From positions 1 through 19,180 of the forward strand of contig SXVG01000072.1 in NCBI GenBank assembly GCA_005791685.1: a DNA stretch of 19,180 nt, in the 5' to 3' direction. Both the position numbers and the translations under genes were made by a program. Source of the stretch: Methylotenera sp. GTDB lineage: Bacteria; Pseudomonadota; Gammaproteobacteria; Burkholderiales; Methylophilaceae. The notes under the pieces were generated by a model. The model worked only from the letters and a program-made list of their open reading frames with translations, had not been told where the DNA came from and made no database searches. Below are positions 1-7,462 of the stretch, piece by piece (positions within the stretch are counted from its first letter, which is position 1; each line of letters starts with the position of its first letter).

Positions 1-1
1 G

Positions 2-2260
2 CAAAACATGATCACCTTTACCGTAGGCCTAGGCATTAATGGCACTTTACTCTACCAGGACGACTATAAAACCGCTACCTCAGGCGACTTTTATAATCTG
101 ACCCAAGAAGGCACGACGGGCTGGCCCGCGAGCGGGTCAGCGGGCTGCCGTATTGACTACTGCGCTGAACGGGTGGACGACTTATGGCATGCCGCGGTGA
201 ACGGCAACGGCAGCTATTTTAGCGCACAAGATCCGCAACAATTGCAAGAAAGCCTGACCGCTGCGCTGGCCGAAATTTATGCACGGGCCAACGCCGGTGG
301 GGCTGCGGCCACCAGCACACTCAATCCGGTGGCCGGCAACAACAATGCTTATGTAGCAAGCTACACCTCGATGAAATGGACCGGCAATTTAGAATCCCGT
401 GGCATAGACACCCGCACCGGGCAAACCAGCAAAACGGCTAACTGGTGCGTGGAAAAGGTGGAGGTGAAGGCTAATGCTTGCCCCGCACCCCAACAAATTT
501 TCAGCACCCGCATTAACGACAGTCTGCGCACTTACTGTGCCCCAGTTGGCACCACCACCTTTACTGCCGCCATGGAAATAAGCGGGGCTTGCAGCGGCAC
601 ACTGGGCCTTAAATTTCCAGCCAGCGGCGGTGACACACGGCTCATATACAGCAGCGTTGATGGCGAACTCAAAACCTTCACGCACAGCAACTTGAGCGTC
701 ACCCAACGGGGCTATTTCAGCGGCACTGGCTTGAGCCAATGGAATGCCTTGGACAGCACGCAGCGCACTGGCCTAGCAGAAAAATTAGTGGCCTATGTGC
801 GCGGCCAAGCGGCTTACGAGGACAGGGGCAGCAATGCCACGGCCGACCGCTTATTTCGTTACCGGGAAAGAACCTTGGGCGACATTGGCGAGTCGGCTGC
901 GGTGTATGTCGGGCCGCCCAACTTCAATTATTTAGAGAGCAGCTACACGGCCTTTAAAACCGAGCAAGCGAACCGAGCTGGCAGCGTCTATGTCGGCGCC
1001 AACGACGGCATGTTGCATGCCTTTAATGCCAGCGATGGCACAGAACGTTGGGCTTACATACCCAGCATGCTCATGCCTAAGCTTTGGCACTTGGCCGATA
1101 AAAACTACGCCAACGCGCATAAAAACTACGTGAACGGCAGCACCACTATTTCAGACGTATGCCGCGCGCCGTGCACCCAGGCGAGCGACTGGAAGACCAT
1201 CTTGGTCGGTGGCCTTAATGAAGGCGGACTAGGCTATTACGCACTGGATGTCAGTGACGAGCAACCCCGCTTGCTTTGGGAATTTGACCTAAGCGACGAT
1301 ACCGACCTAGGCTACAGTTATGGCAACCCGGTGATTACCCAACAAGCCAATGGGCGGTGGGTGGTGCTATTAAGCTCGGGCTACAACAACAGCGGCAGAG
1401 GCTATCTGTATGTGCTGGACGCCAGTAGCGGCGACCGTATCCATAAAATTTCCACCGGTGTGGGCAATGCCAGCACGCCCAGTGGTTTAGCCAAAATCAG
1501 CGCTTTTGTGGCGCGCCCCAGCGAAAAAAACCAAGCCGACTATGCCTACGGGGGTGACTTGCTGGGCAATCTTTGGCGCTTTAAAATTGATGCCGAAGAA
1601 AGCGCTAGCAACCCCTTATTGCTGGCCAGATTAACCGGCCCCACGGGCACGGCCCAAGCCATTACCGCCCGCCCAGAATTGGGTAAAATCAGTGGCAAAA
1701 CGGTGGTATTCATAGGCACGGGCAAATACCTAGAAAGCAGTGACATCAGCAGCAATGGTGGGCAAACCCTGTATGCCATCAAAGACACGGATAGATCCTT
1801 AAGCCGCACGGATTTGGCCAGCCGCAGCATCAGCAACGCCAGCTCAGGCAACAGTCGCACTGGCACGCTGCACTCGCATGCGTTTGCCAATGGCCATGGC
1901 TGGTACATTGATCTGCCCGATGCCGGTGAACGGCAAGTGGTGCCGGCAAAACTGGCGTCAGGCACACTGGTGGTGCCCACCATGGTGCCATCAACGGATG
2001 CCTGCAGTCCGGGTGGTTACGGTTGGCTAAACTACATCAACGCTAAAACCGGCGGCATCGTTAGCACCACCTTGGACAATCTGATTGCGACAAGAACCAG
2101 TGCGCCGCCGGTCGGGATTAATATTCTCTACCTAGGCACACCGTTTGTTTCTTACACGGGTGGCGACAACCCCACCCTACAACTTGATCCCAATGCGCCC
2201 TTCAATAGTGGCGGTGGATTTTCAGGCAAACGGGCTATTTGGCGTGAACTGATTCCTTAG
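2..2260 (+). CDS. pilY1: PilY1-like type IV pilus biogenesis/tip adhesin protein, 5'-truncated by window edge
   Basis: This is the C-terminal part of a PilY1/PilC-family protein, which sits at the tip or base of type IV pili and governs pilus extension, adhesion and twitching. The frame is open to the left edge, so the ATG at 8 is probably internal and the N-terminal signal peptide and most of the von Willebrand A domain are missing. Counting from that Met, residues about 1-95 look like the end of the VWA domain (RVDDLWHAAVNGNG, then a helix). From about 285 the PilY1 beta-propeller follows, with GDIGESAAVYVG, VYVGANDGMLHAF, GLGYYALDV, YGNPVI and YGGDLLGNLWRF. The C-terminus carries the family's WREL ending. 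The loop before YGGDL (501-511), which usually holds a D-x-N/D-x-D-x-x-x-D calcium site, has R, S and K at the first three ligand positions. The 3' end overlaps the convergent Gx-family gene by 26 bp. Family call is firm; the subtype is less so. Confidence 0.9.
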   Translation, partial: QNMITFTVGLGINGTLLYQDDYKTATSGDFYNLTQEGTTGWPASGSAGCRIDYCAERVDDLWHAAVNGNGSYFSAQDPQQLQESLTAALAEIYARANAGGAAATSTLNPVAGNNNAYVASYTSMKWTGNLESRGIDTRTGQTSKTANWCVEKVEVKANACPAPQQIFSTRINDSLRTYCAPVGTTTFTAAMEISGACSGTLGLKFPASGGDTRLIYSSVDGELKTFTHSNLSVTQRGYFSGTGLSQWNALDSTQRTGLAEKLVAYVRGQAAYEDRGSNATADRLFRYRERTLGDIGESAAVYVGPPNFNYLESSYTAFKTEQANRAGSVYVGANDGMLHAFNASDGTERWAYIPSMLMPKLWHLADKNYANAHKNYVNGSTTISDVCRAPCTQASDWKTILVGGLNEGGLGYYALDVSDEQPRLLWEFDLSDDTDLGYSYGNPVITQQANGRWVVLLSSGYNNSGRGYLYVLDASSGDRIHKISTGVGNASTPSGLAKISAFVARPSEKNQADYAYGGDLLGNLWRFKIDAEESASNPLLLARLTGPTGTAQAITARPELGKISGKTVVFIGTGKYLESSDISSNGGQTLYAIKDTDRSLSRTDLASRSISNASSGNSRTGTLHSHAFANGHGWYIDLPDAGERQVVPAKLASGTLVVPTMVPSTDACSPGGYGWLNYINAKTGGIVSTTLDNLIATRTSAPPVGINILYLGTPFVSYTGGDNPTLQLDPNAPFNSGGGFSGKRAIWRELIP

Positions 2261-2771
2261 CTTTTTTATGCCGGATTAAATCAGCCGTAATCCAGCCATT
2301 GATGGCGCCAAAGATCAACGCCGCCAAAGCAAACACCGGCAGCAAATATGCCAGGCCGGCGTGTGGAATCAGCCATAAACGCACCACCAGCAATTGGCCA
2401 GCGATGTGCGCGAAAGCGGCTAACACACTCAAACTGACCGGCCCAAAGTACTTTTTAGGCAGATGCATGGCCAAGGATAAAACGGCCAAACTCAAACATG
2501 CCCCGGCTAAGCTCAAGGCAAAGCTGGGCGATAAAAACTGGCCCAGTAACAAACTGCTGGCGAACACCCGCAATATACTCACCCAGGCCGCCGTGGCAAA
2601 CCCGTATTGATACAACACGTACAAGGTCACGATATTGGCTAGGCCGGGTTTCACGCCGGGCAAGGGCGATGGCAGCACCGCTTCTAACATATGCAGCGCA
2701 ATGGCAAAAGCCGCCAGCTTGGCAATGCGGTGATCGTCTGTGCTGGTAGGCAGTTGTTTTAGCTTGACCAT
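2235..2771 (-). CDS. Gx transporter family / heptaprenyl diphosphate synthase component I-like membrane protein (EetB-like)
   Basis: A 178-residue polytopic membrane protein of the Hpre_diP_synt_I/Gx transporter family (COG4769). The family signature PLPGVKPGLAN is at residues 36-46, followed by about five hydrophobic segments, with HIAGQLLVVRLWLI near 122-135 and a basic cytoplasmic tail. The fold resembles ECF-transporter S components. The name heptaprenyl diphosphate synthase component I is a historic annotation, and the real substrate is unknown. A homologue (EetB) sits in Gram-positive extracellular electron transfer loci; I recall this from the literature and could not check it. It is the last gene of the gshA-gshB-apbE-NusG_II run, 10 bp after the NusG_II stop. 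It has a clear Shine-Dalgarno (AGGGG, 7 nt before ATG). Its end overlaps the pilY1-like gene. Transport of a flavin, quinone or isoprenoid precursor is inference only. Confidence 0.85.
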   Translation of the reverse strand: MVKLKQLPTSTDDHRIAKLAAFAIALHMLEAVLPSPLPGVKPGLANIVTLYVLYQYGFATAAWVSILRVFASSLLLGQFLSPSFALSLAGACLSLAVLSLAMHLPKKYFGPVSLSVLAAFAHIAGQLLVVRLWLIPHAGLAYLLPVFALAALIFGAINGWITADLIRHKKAKESVHAK

Positions 2772-2781
2772 TTAAGCGCCC

Positions 2782-3168
2782 CTAATAATTAAGCGTGTCA
2801 TAGGGTTTGCTCGCGCCCACCAGCTCTAAACTAATTTGATTGGGCAAACAAATTGCCACTTGGCCGGCTTTGCTTAACCAGCCTTGGTGCACGCAATATT
2901 GCCCCGTGCAAGGCGATTTAACAAAACGCGCTTTGCCGTGCGCAATGCCTATCACCGTCTCGCCTAATGGGCCGTGCAGATGAATCTCGCGCTGTTGATT
3001 TAAGCTGTACGTGGCATACGTTTTATCCGCCAGCCTGATTTGCACTTTGGCCGCCGCGCTATTGCTCCACAAATTGACAAATAAAAAATAAACCAAGCCC
3101 ATGGCGAGCAACAGCACCAGCTTATCGCCTAGCAATAATGACTTATGCAAGGATTTAAGGTTGAGCAT
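2782..3168 (-). CDS. NusG domain II-containing membrane-anchored protein (EetA-like)
   Basis: A 128-residue protein of the NusG_II family. It has one N-terminal membrane anchor (about residues 16-33) followed by a small extracytoplasmic beta domain. The family's cysteine signature is present: C87 and C92 in SPCTGQYCVHQGW, then C107 in AICLPN. Despite its name, the domain is not a transcription factor here: there is no NGN or KOW region, and the anchor places it in the periplasm. The conserved cysteines suggest a redox or metal/flavin-associated role, but function is unknown. The start overlaps the apbE-like gene by 14 bp and has no Shine-Dalgarno of its own, so translational coupling is likely. 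A NusG_II protein (EetA) accompanies an ApbE homologue and a Gx-family protein in Gram-positive flavin-based electron transfer loci. That parallel is from general knowledge, not from a search. Confidence 0.87.
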   Translation of the reverse strand: MLNLKSLHKSLLLGDKLVLLLAMGLVYFLFVNLWSNSAAAKVQIRLADKTYATYSLNQQREIHLHGPLGETVIGIAHGKARFVKSPCTGQYCVHQGWLSKAGQVAICLPNQISLELVGASKPYDTLNY

Positions 3169-4225
3169 GGGGGTTTAAAGTGGTGAATTTAACCGGGCTC
3201 ACTAACCAATGCAGTTTTTTGGCTAGGCCACTCGTAACAAAAATAGCCGCTTTATCGTCTATCAACAAATAGTCTTGCAGGCCAAAGACTTCCGCGTAGC
3301 GATGACTCTGTGCCACCCCAGCAATAAATAAGGGTTTGCTCGCCACGTCTGACAACACCCCGGCTTGGGCATGCCCAGGGGCTTGCGGTGGCACCAGCAC
3401 GGTAACCGATTGCATGTGCGTGGCAGGATAAGCCGTACGCGGGTCAATAATATGGCAATAGCGTTTGCCGTCTTGCATAAAATAACGCTGATAATCGCCC
3501 GACGTGCCTATGGCCCAGCCGTCGGCTAAATCCAAAGTGGCGATGGCATTGGGCAAGCGCGGATGCTGTATGCCGACACGCCAAGGCTTATCCCCGTGCT
3601 GACCGATGGCGATGATGTTGCCGCCTATATTGATCAAAGCATGTTTTACCCCTTGCTGGCGCAAATAGGCCGCCGCTCTATCCAAGGCATAGCCTTTGGC
3701 GTAGCCGCCTAAATCCAATTTAACTGCGGTATTTTTGCTACGTACGTGCTCGCCATCGATAATGAGGTCGGCCATACCGGGCTTTGCATCCCGCCATTTC
3801 TGTATGGCTTGCGTGGCGATAGGCAGTGGGCTAAATTCATCGCGCTGAAAGCCCCAAACACCAATTAAATGGCCTATGGCAGGATTAAATAGGCCGTCGG
3901 ACTTGGCCGACAATTGCTGCGCCTCTTTAAGCATAAGGGCTAGGTCAGGCTGCACACGCAAGCTTAGTCCTTGCGCAATGGCCAAATTCAGCTCAGCCAA
4001 TTCGCTGGGCTGATTAGCCGATAGCGGTTTCCATGCGTGCAATCTACCGTGCAAATTTTGAAAGTCCTGTTGCACGTGATTGGCCAACATGGCGGCACGC
4101 TCATCGCTTAGCCCGTCAATACTGATGTCGACTAGGGTGCCGAACACATAACTTTGACTGTGGTAGGGCGGCGCTTTATCACACGCGCTGAGCAACAAGG
4201 CTAATATCAGGGCCAAATAGCGCAT
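3155..4225 (-). CDS. apbE: FAD:protein FMN transferase, ApbE family, lipoprotein
   Basis: A 356-residue ApbE-family enzyme, expected to transfer FMN from FAD to a Thr/Ser of a periplasmic target such as an FMN-binding-domain or NqrC/RnfG-type protein. The N-terminus is a lipoprotein signal (MRYLALILALLLSAC) with lipidated Cys15. Family motifs seen are NPAIGHLIGVWGF (114-126), LDLGGYAKGYALD (170-182), LINIGGN (197-203), TSGDYQRYF (241-249) and HIIDPRTAYP (258-267). At the metal site the usual DxxxT pattern reads D293-V-A-S-K297, with Lys replacing the Thr that helps bind Mg2+ in characterised members. This may be a subfamily trait or may mean altered chemistry. It lies 4 bp after gshB and overlaps the NusG_II gene, so it is part of the same operon. 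No flavin-acceptor protein is present in the window, so its substrate cannot be named. Confidence 0.9.
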   Translation of the reverse strand: MRYLALILALLLSACDKAPPYHSQSYVFGTLVDISIDGLSDERAAMLANHVQQDFQNLHGRLHAWKPLSANQPSELAELNLAIAQGLSLRVQPDLALMLKEAQQLSAKSDGLFNPAIGHLIGVWGFQRDEFSPLPIATQAIQKWRDAKPGMADLIIDGEHVRSKNTAVKLDLGGYAKGYALDRAAAYLRQQGVKHALINIGGNIIAIGQHGDKPWRVGIQHPRLPNAIATLDLADGWAIGTSGDYQRYFMQDGKRYCHIIDPRTAYPATHMQSVTVLVPPQAPGHAQAGVLSDVASKPLFIAGVAQSHRYAEVFGLQDYLLIDDKAAIFVTSGLAKKLHWLVSPVKFTTLNPHAQP

Positions 4226-4229
4226 GCCG

Positions 4230-5156
4230 CTATTGCCGCTCTAAGGCATCCATGAAGACGCTGGCGGGTTGGCAATCGGTTTGCTGGGCAATTTCCACCA
4301 TGCCGGTGGGGCTGGTGACATTGATTTCGGTTAAATAATCGCCTATGACGTCCAGGCCTACAAAAAACAAGCCCTCCTGCTGCAACACCTTGGCCACCGC
4401 TTGCGCGATGTCCAAATCGCGCGCACTTAAGGCTTGTGCCACGCCGGTGCCACCGGCCGCTAAATTGCCACGCGTTTCACCGGCTTTGGGGATGCGCGCC
4501 AAGGCGTAGGGCAAAGGCTCGCCGTCTATGACGATGATGCGTTTGTCGCCCAAGGCAATTTCGGGCAAATAGCGTTGCGCCATGATGGTGCGGCGACCAA
4601 AATCGGTGATGGTTTCCAATATCACGCCCAAGTTGGGATCGTTTAGCGTCAACCTAAACACACTGCTGCCGCCCATGCCGTCTAAGGGCTTGACCACGAT
4701 GTCTTGTTGCTCGCGCAAAAAGTCACGCAGTAAATCCTGATCCGCCGTCACCAAACTGGCCGGGGCCAAGTCGATGAAGCGGCTTATCGACAATTTTTCG
4801 TTCCAATTACGCATGGCACTCGGGTTGTTGTAGACCTTAGCACCTTGATTAACAGCAATTTCCAACAAATAGGTGCTGTATAAATACTCGTTATCAAACG
4901 GCGGGTCTTTACGCATGAGGATGGCATCAAAATCAGCCGGCAGGTATTCCTGCGCCTCGCCTAACAAATAAGCTTGTTCGCTAACGGTGCAGGGTTTAGC
5001 CTTTATTTTAGCTGTGCCCGCACGCAAAAATAAATCGTGTTGCAGGCTAACAAACAAGCTGTGACCGCGACCGGCGGCCTCACGCATAATGGCCAAGCTG
5101 CTGTCTTTAGCGGTTTTTAATTGATCCATGGGATCTAAAATAAAAACGAGTTTCAT
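4230..5156 (-). CDS. gshB: Glutathione synthase (ATP-grasp)
   Basis: Cytoplasmic enzyme joining gamma-glutamylcysteine and glycine with ATP hydrolysis, the second step of glutathione synthesis. The 308-residue product matches the usual size of bacterial GshB. The N-terminus MKLVFILDPMDQL is the family start. Other markers are MRKDPPFDNEY (81-91), the ATP-grasp segment VVKPLDGMGGSSVF (154-167), GDKRIIVIDG (203-212), RGNLAAGGTG (229-238) and the metal/substrate loop EINVTSPTG (277-285). A longer reading from 5204 adds 16 unrelated residues and would overlap gshA by 35 bp. I chose 5156 because family alignment begins there and an AGGTG element lies just upstream. The gene starts 13 bp after gshA and ends 4 bp before the apbE-like gene, so it is probably co-transcribed with both. 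Confidence 0.96.
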   Translation of the reverse strand: MKLVFILDPMDQLKTAKDSSLAIMREAAGRGHSLFVSLQHDLFLRAGTAKIKAKPCTVSEQAYLLGEAQEYLPADFDAILMRKDPPFDNEYLYSTYLLEIAVNQGAKVYNNPSAMRNWNEKLSISRFIDLAPASLVTADQDLLRDFLREQQDIVVKPLDGMGGSSVFRLTLNDPNLGVILETITDFGRRTIMAQRYLPEIALGDKRIIVIDGEPLPYALARIPKAGETRGNLAAGGTGVAQALSARDLDIAQAVAKVLQQEGLFFVGLDVIGDYLTEINVTSPTGMVEIAQQTDCQPASVFMDALERQ

Positions 5157-5169
5157 GATGCACCTAGGC

Positions 5170-6465
5170 TTATTGATTAAGGGGGTCTTGCTCTTGCAAT
5201 TCAATGGCGGCTGCTAACAAGGCCAAACGCGCCACCACCCCATAGGCATAAAAGCGATTGGGCGTGGCATCCGGGCTATCGGCACAATCTGGCATAGTAC
5301 AAGGTTTTTCAAACGCCAAGGGCACAAATTGTGAACCAGGCGCGTTGAGGTTTTCATCCACGCCACGGCCGGTATGCACCCGATAAAACCCGCCTATGAC
5401 AAAATGGTCCATCATGTAGATGACCGGTTCGGCTACGGCATTGTCTATGCTTTCAAAGGTGTAGACGCCCTCTTGTATGATCACTTCTGAGACTTGCAAA
5501 CCCTCTTTGACTACGGCCATCTTATTGCGGGTTTTACGGTTTAAATCACGCACCTCATCCGGTGACTTGACTGTCATAATGCCCATACCATAGGTGCCGG
5601 CATCGGCTTTTACAATCACAAAAGGCGTTTGCGTGACGCCGTACTGGGCATACTTAATTTTAATTTTTTCCAGCAATTGCGCCACTTTAAACGCCAAGCA
5701 ATCCTCACCGGTACGTGCATTAAAATCAATTTCACCACAAGTTTCAAAATACGGATTAAGCAACCATTCATCAATCCCAAGTAAGGCAGCAAACTCTTTG
5801 GCCACGCGGTTGTAGGCGGCAAAATGCTGCGACTTACGGCGGGTACTCCAACCGGCATGCAAAGGTGGAATTAAATTTTGCTCCAGGTTTTTTAGGATAT
5901 CCGGAATGCCACCGGACAAATCATTGTTGAGTAGAATCGCACAACTATCAAAATCACCCAAGACCGGGTTGATTAACTTGATGCGATTGCCCACCCGCAC
6001 CACCGGTTCCAATAACAGCACCTGACCATCGGGCAAGTCCAACGTGGTCGGCTCGGTAATGTCGGGTGAAATGGAACCCACGCGCACATCCAAGCCGGCT
6101 TGCTTCATGATGTGCACCAGTTCCACCACGTTGCGTAGGTAATAAGTATTGCGCGTGTGGTTTTCTGGAATGATTAATAAACGGTGCGCTTCTGGGCAAA
6201 CTTTTTCTACCGCCACCATGGCCGCTTGCACGCTCAAAGGCAAAAAGTCGCGATTCAGATTATTGAAACCGGCGGGGAATAAATTGGTGTCCACCGGCGC
6301 CAATTTAAACCCCGAGTTGCGTAAATCCACACTGGCATAAAAAGGTGAGCCGTACTCTAGCCATTGGCAGCGAAACCACTGCTCAATTTTTGGCATGGCG
6401 TCCAGCATGCTTTTTTCTAAGGATAAGAGTGGACCATTCAGAGCGGTGGTTAAGTGCGGGACCAT
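5170..6465 (-). CDS. gshA: Glutamate-cysteine ligase, Thiobacillus ferrooxidans-type GshA family
   Basis: First enzyme of glutathione synthesis: ATP-dependent ligation of the glutamate gamma-carboxyl to cysteine. The 431-residue protein belongs to the GshA group first named for T. ferrooxidans (now Acidithiobacillus), which is unrelated in length and motifs to the E. coli (about 518 aa) or plant-type enzymes. Recognisable blocks are the start MVPHLTTALNGPLL, VDLRNSGFKLAPVDTNLFP (46-64), IIPENHTRNTYY, GWSTRRKSQHF (205-215) and a nucleotide-binding-like VKADAGTYGMGIM (285-297). The ATG at 6465 has a reasonable ribosome site (AAAGGT, 5 nt upstream). It heads the gshA-gshB-apbE-NusG_II-Gx run. 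A 43-bp gap separates it from lipA. I see no convincing promoter there, so it could be read through from the lip genes or have its own weak promoter. Confidence 0.94.
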   Translation of the reverse strand: MVPHLTTALNGPLLSLEKSMLDAMPKIEQWFRCQWLEYGSPFYASVDLRNSGFKLAPVDTNLFPAGFNNLNRDFLPLSVQAAMVAVEKVCPEAHRLLIIPENHTRNTYYLRNVVELVHIMKQAGLDVRVGSISPDITEPTTLDLPDGQVLLLEPVVRVGNRIKLINPVLGDFDSCAILLNNDLSGGIPDILKNLEQNLIPPLHAGWSTRRKSQHFAAYNRVAKEFAALLGIDEWLLNPYFETCGEIDFNARTGEDCLAFKVAQLLEKIKIKYAQYGVTQTPFVIVKADAGTYGMGIMTVKSPDEVRDLNRKTRNKMAVVKEGLQVSEVIIQEGVYTFESIDNAVAEPVIYMMDHFVIGGFYRVHTGRGVDENLNAPGSQFVPLAFEKPCTMPDCADSPDATPNRFYAYGVVARLALLAAAIELQEQDPLNQ

Positions 6466-6508
6466 AATGACCTTTATTAAACTGTTGGCAACAACACGCT
6501 AGTCTAGG

Positions 6509-7462
6509 CTAAACCAATTGCGCTTGCACATCGGCGTGATAACTGCTTCTTACCATGGGGCCACTGGCGGTGTTATTAAAGCCCATGGCCTGTGCTTTTT
6601 CTTTTAATTGCTCGAAAATCGCCGGCTCAACGTAACGCAGCACCGGCAAATGGTGCACACTGGGTTGCAAATACTGGCCTAGGGTCAGCATGCTCACCTG
6701 ATGATCCCGCAAATCTTGCATGACCGCCAGAATTTCTTCGTCGGTCTCACCCAAGCCTAACATCAAGCCCGACTTGGTTGGGATATGCGGGTACATTTGG
6801 CCAAAGGTTTTTAATAAAGTCAGTGAATTTTGGTAATCCGAACCTGGCCTAGCTTGTTTATACAAGCGTGGCACGGTCTCTAAATTATGGTTCATGACAT
6901 CCGGTGGCGCTTGATTTAATATCGCCATGGCCACGTCTAAACGGCCTCTAAAGTCTGGCACTAAAATTTCTATCTTGATATTGGGCGACTGGGCACGCAC
7001 GGCCCGTATGCAATCCACAAAATGCTGCGCCCCGCCGTCTTTCAAATCGTCTCTATCGACCGAGGTGATGACCACGTATTTCAAGCGCATTTGCGCGATG
7101 GTGCGGGCTAAATTCTCCGGCTCATTCGCATCCGGTGGCAAAGGCTTGCCGTGGGCCACGTCGCAAAACGGGCAACGACGGGTACAAATATCACCCAGTA
7201 TCATAAAAGTGGCCGTGCCGCCGCTAAAGCATTCGCCTATATTGGGGCAACTGGCCTCCTCGCAGACCGTGTGCAATTGATTGTCGCGCAATATTTTTTT
7301 AATTTCTTGATAGCGTTGGCTATCCGGCATTTTCATGCGTATCCACTCAGGCTTACGCTGCACCGGTTGCGGGATAATTTTAATCGGGATGCGTGAGGTT
7401 TTTGCGGCATCCCGTTCTTTTACCCCAGCGATTTTACTTTTACTTAGGCTAGATTCAGTCAT
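6509..7462 (-). CDS. lipA: Lipoyl synthase (radical SAM)
   Basis: Inserts two sulfurs at C6 and C8 of octanoyl groups bound to lipoyl domains of pyruvate and 2-oxoglutarate dehydrogenase and glycine cleavage H protein. The 317-residue protein carries both iron-sulfur cluster sites. The auxiliary cluster cysteines are C67, C72 and C78 (CEEASCPNIGEC), with the partner serine in the C-terminal RSSYHAD (305-311). The radical SAM cluster is C93, C97 and C100 (CTRRCPFC). The conserved GLGE and YVVITSVDRDDL segments are also present. The length is standard. The start overlaps the lipB stop by 8 bp and is preceded by AGGGA 7 nt upstream, so coupling to lipB is likely. Nothing is missing or unusual. 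Confidence 0.98.
   Translation of the reverse strand: MTESSLSKSKIAGVKERDAAKTSRIPIKIIPQPVQRKPEWIRMKMPDSQRYQEIKKILRDNQLHTVCEEASCPNIGECFSGGTATFMILGDICTRRCPFCDVAHGKPLPPDANEPENLARTIAQMRLKYVVITSVDRDDLKDGGAQHFVDCIRAVRAQSPNIKIEILVPDFRGRLDVAMAILNQAPPDVMNHNLETVPRLYKQARPGSDYQNSLTLLKTFGQMYPHIPTKSGLMLGLGETDEEILAVMQDLRDHQVSMLTLGQYLQPSVHHLPVLRYVEPAIFEQLKEKAQAMGFNNTASGPMVRSSYHADVQAQLV

Noticed and set aside
389..739. 116-codon minus-strand frame inside the pilY1-like gene
   Set aside because: It is opposite a well-conserved coding frame, shows no recognisable family, and its composition is that of a shadow of the real gene.
5157..5204. Longer gshB start giving 16 extra residues
   Set aside because: The extra residues are outside family similarity, the extension overlaps gshA, and the internal ATG at 5156 has a plausible ribosome site.
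6483..6493. Palindrome TGTTGGCAACA in the lipA-gshA gap, as an operator or terminator
   Set aside because: The arms are only 5 bp with a single centre base, so no stable hairpin forms, there is no T-run, and it occurs once in the window.
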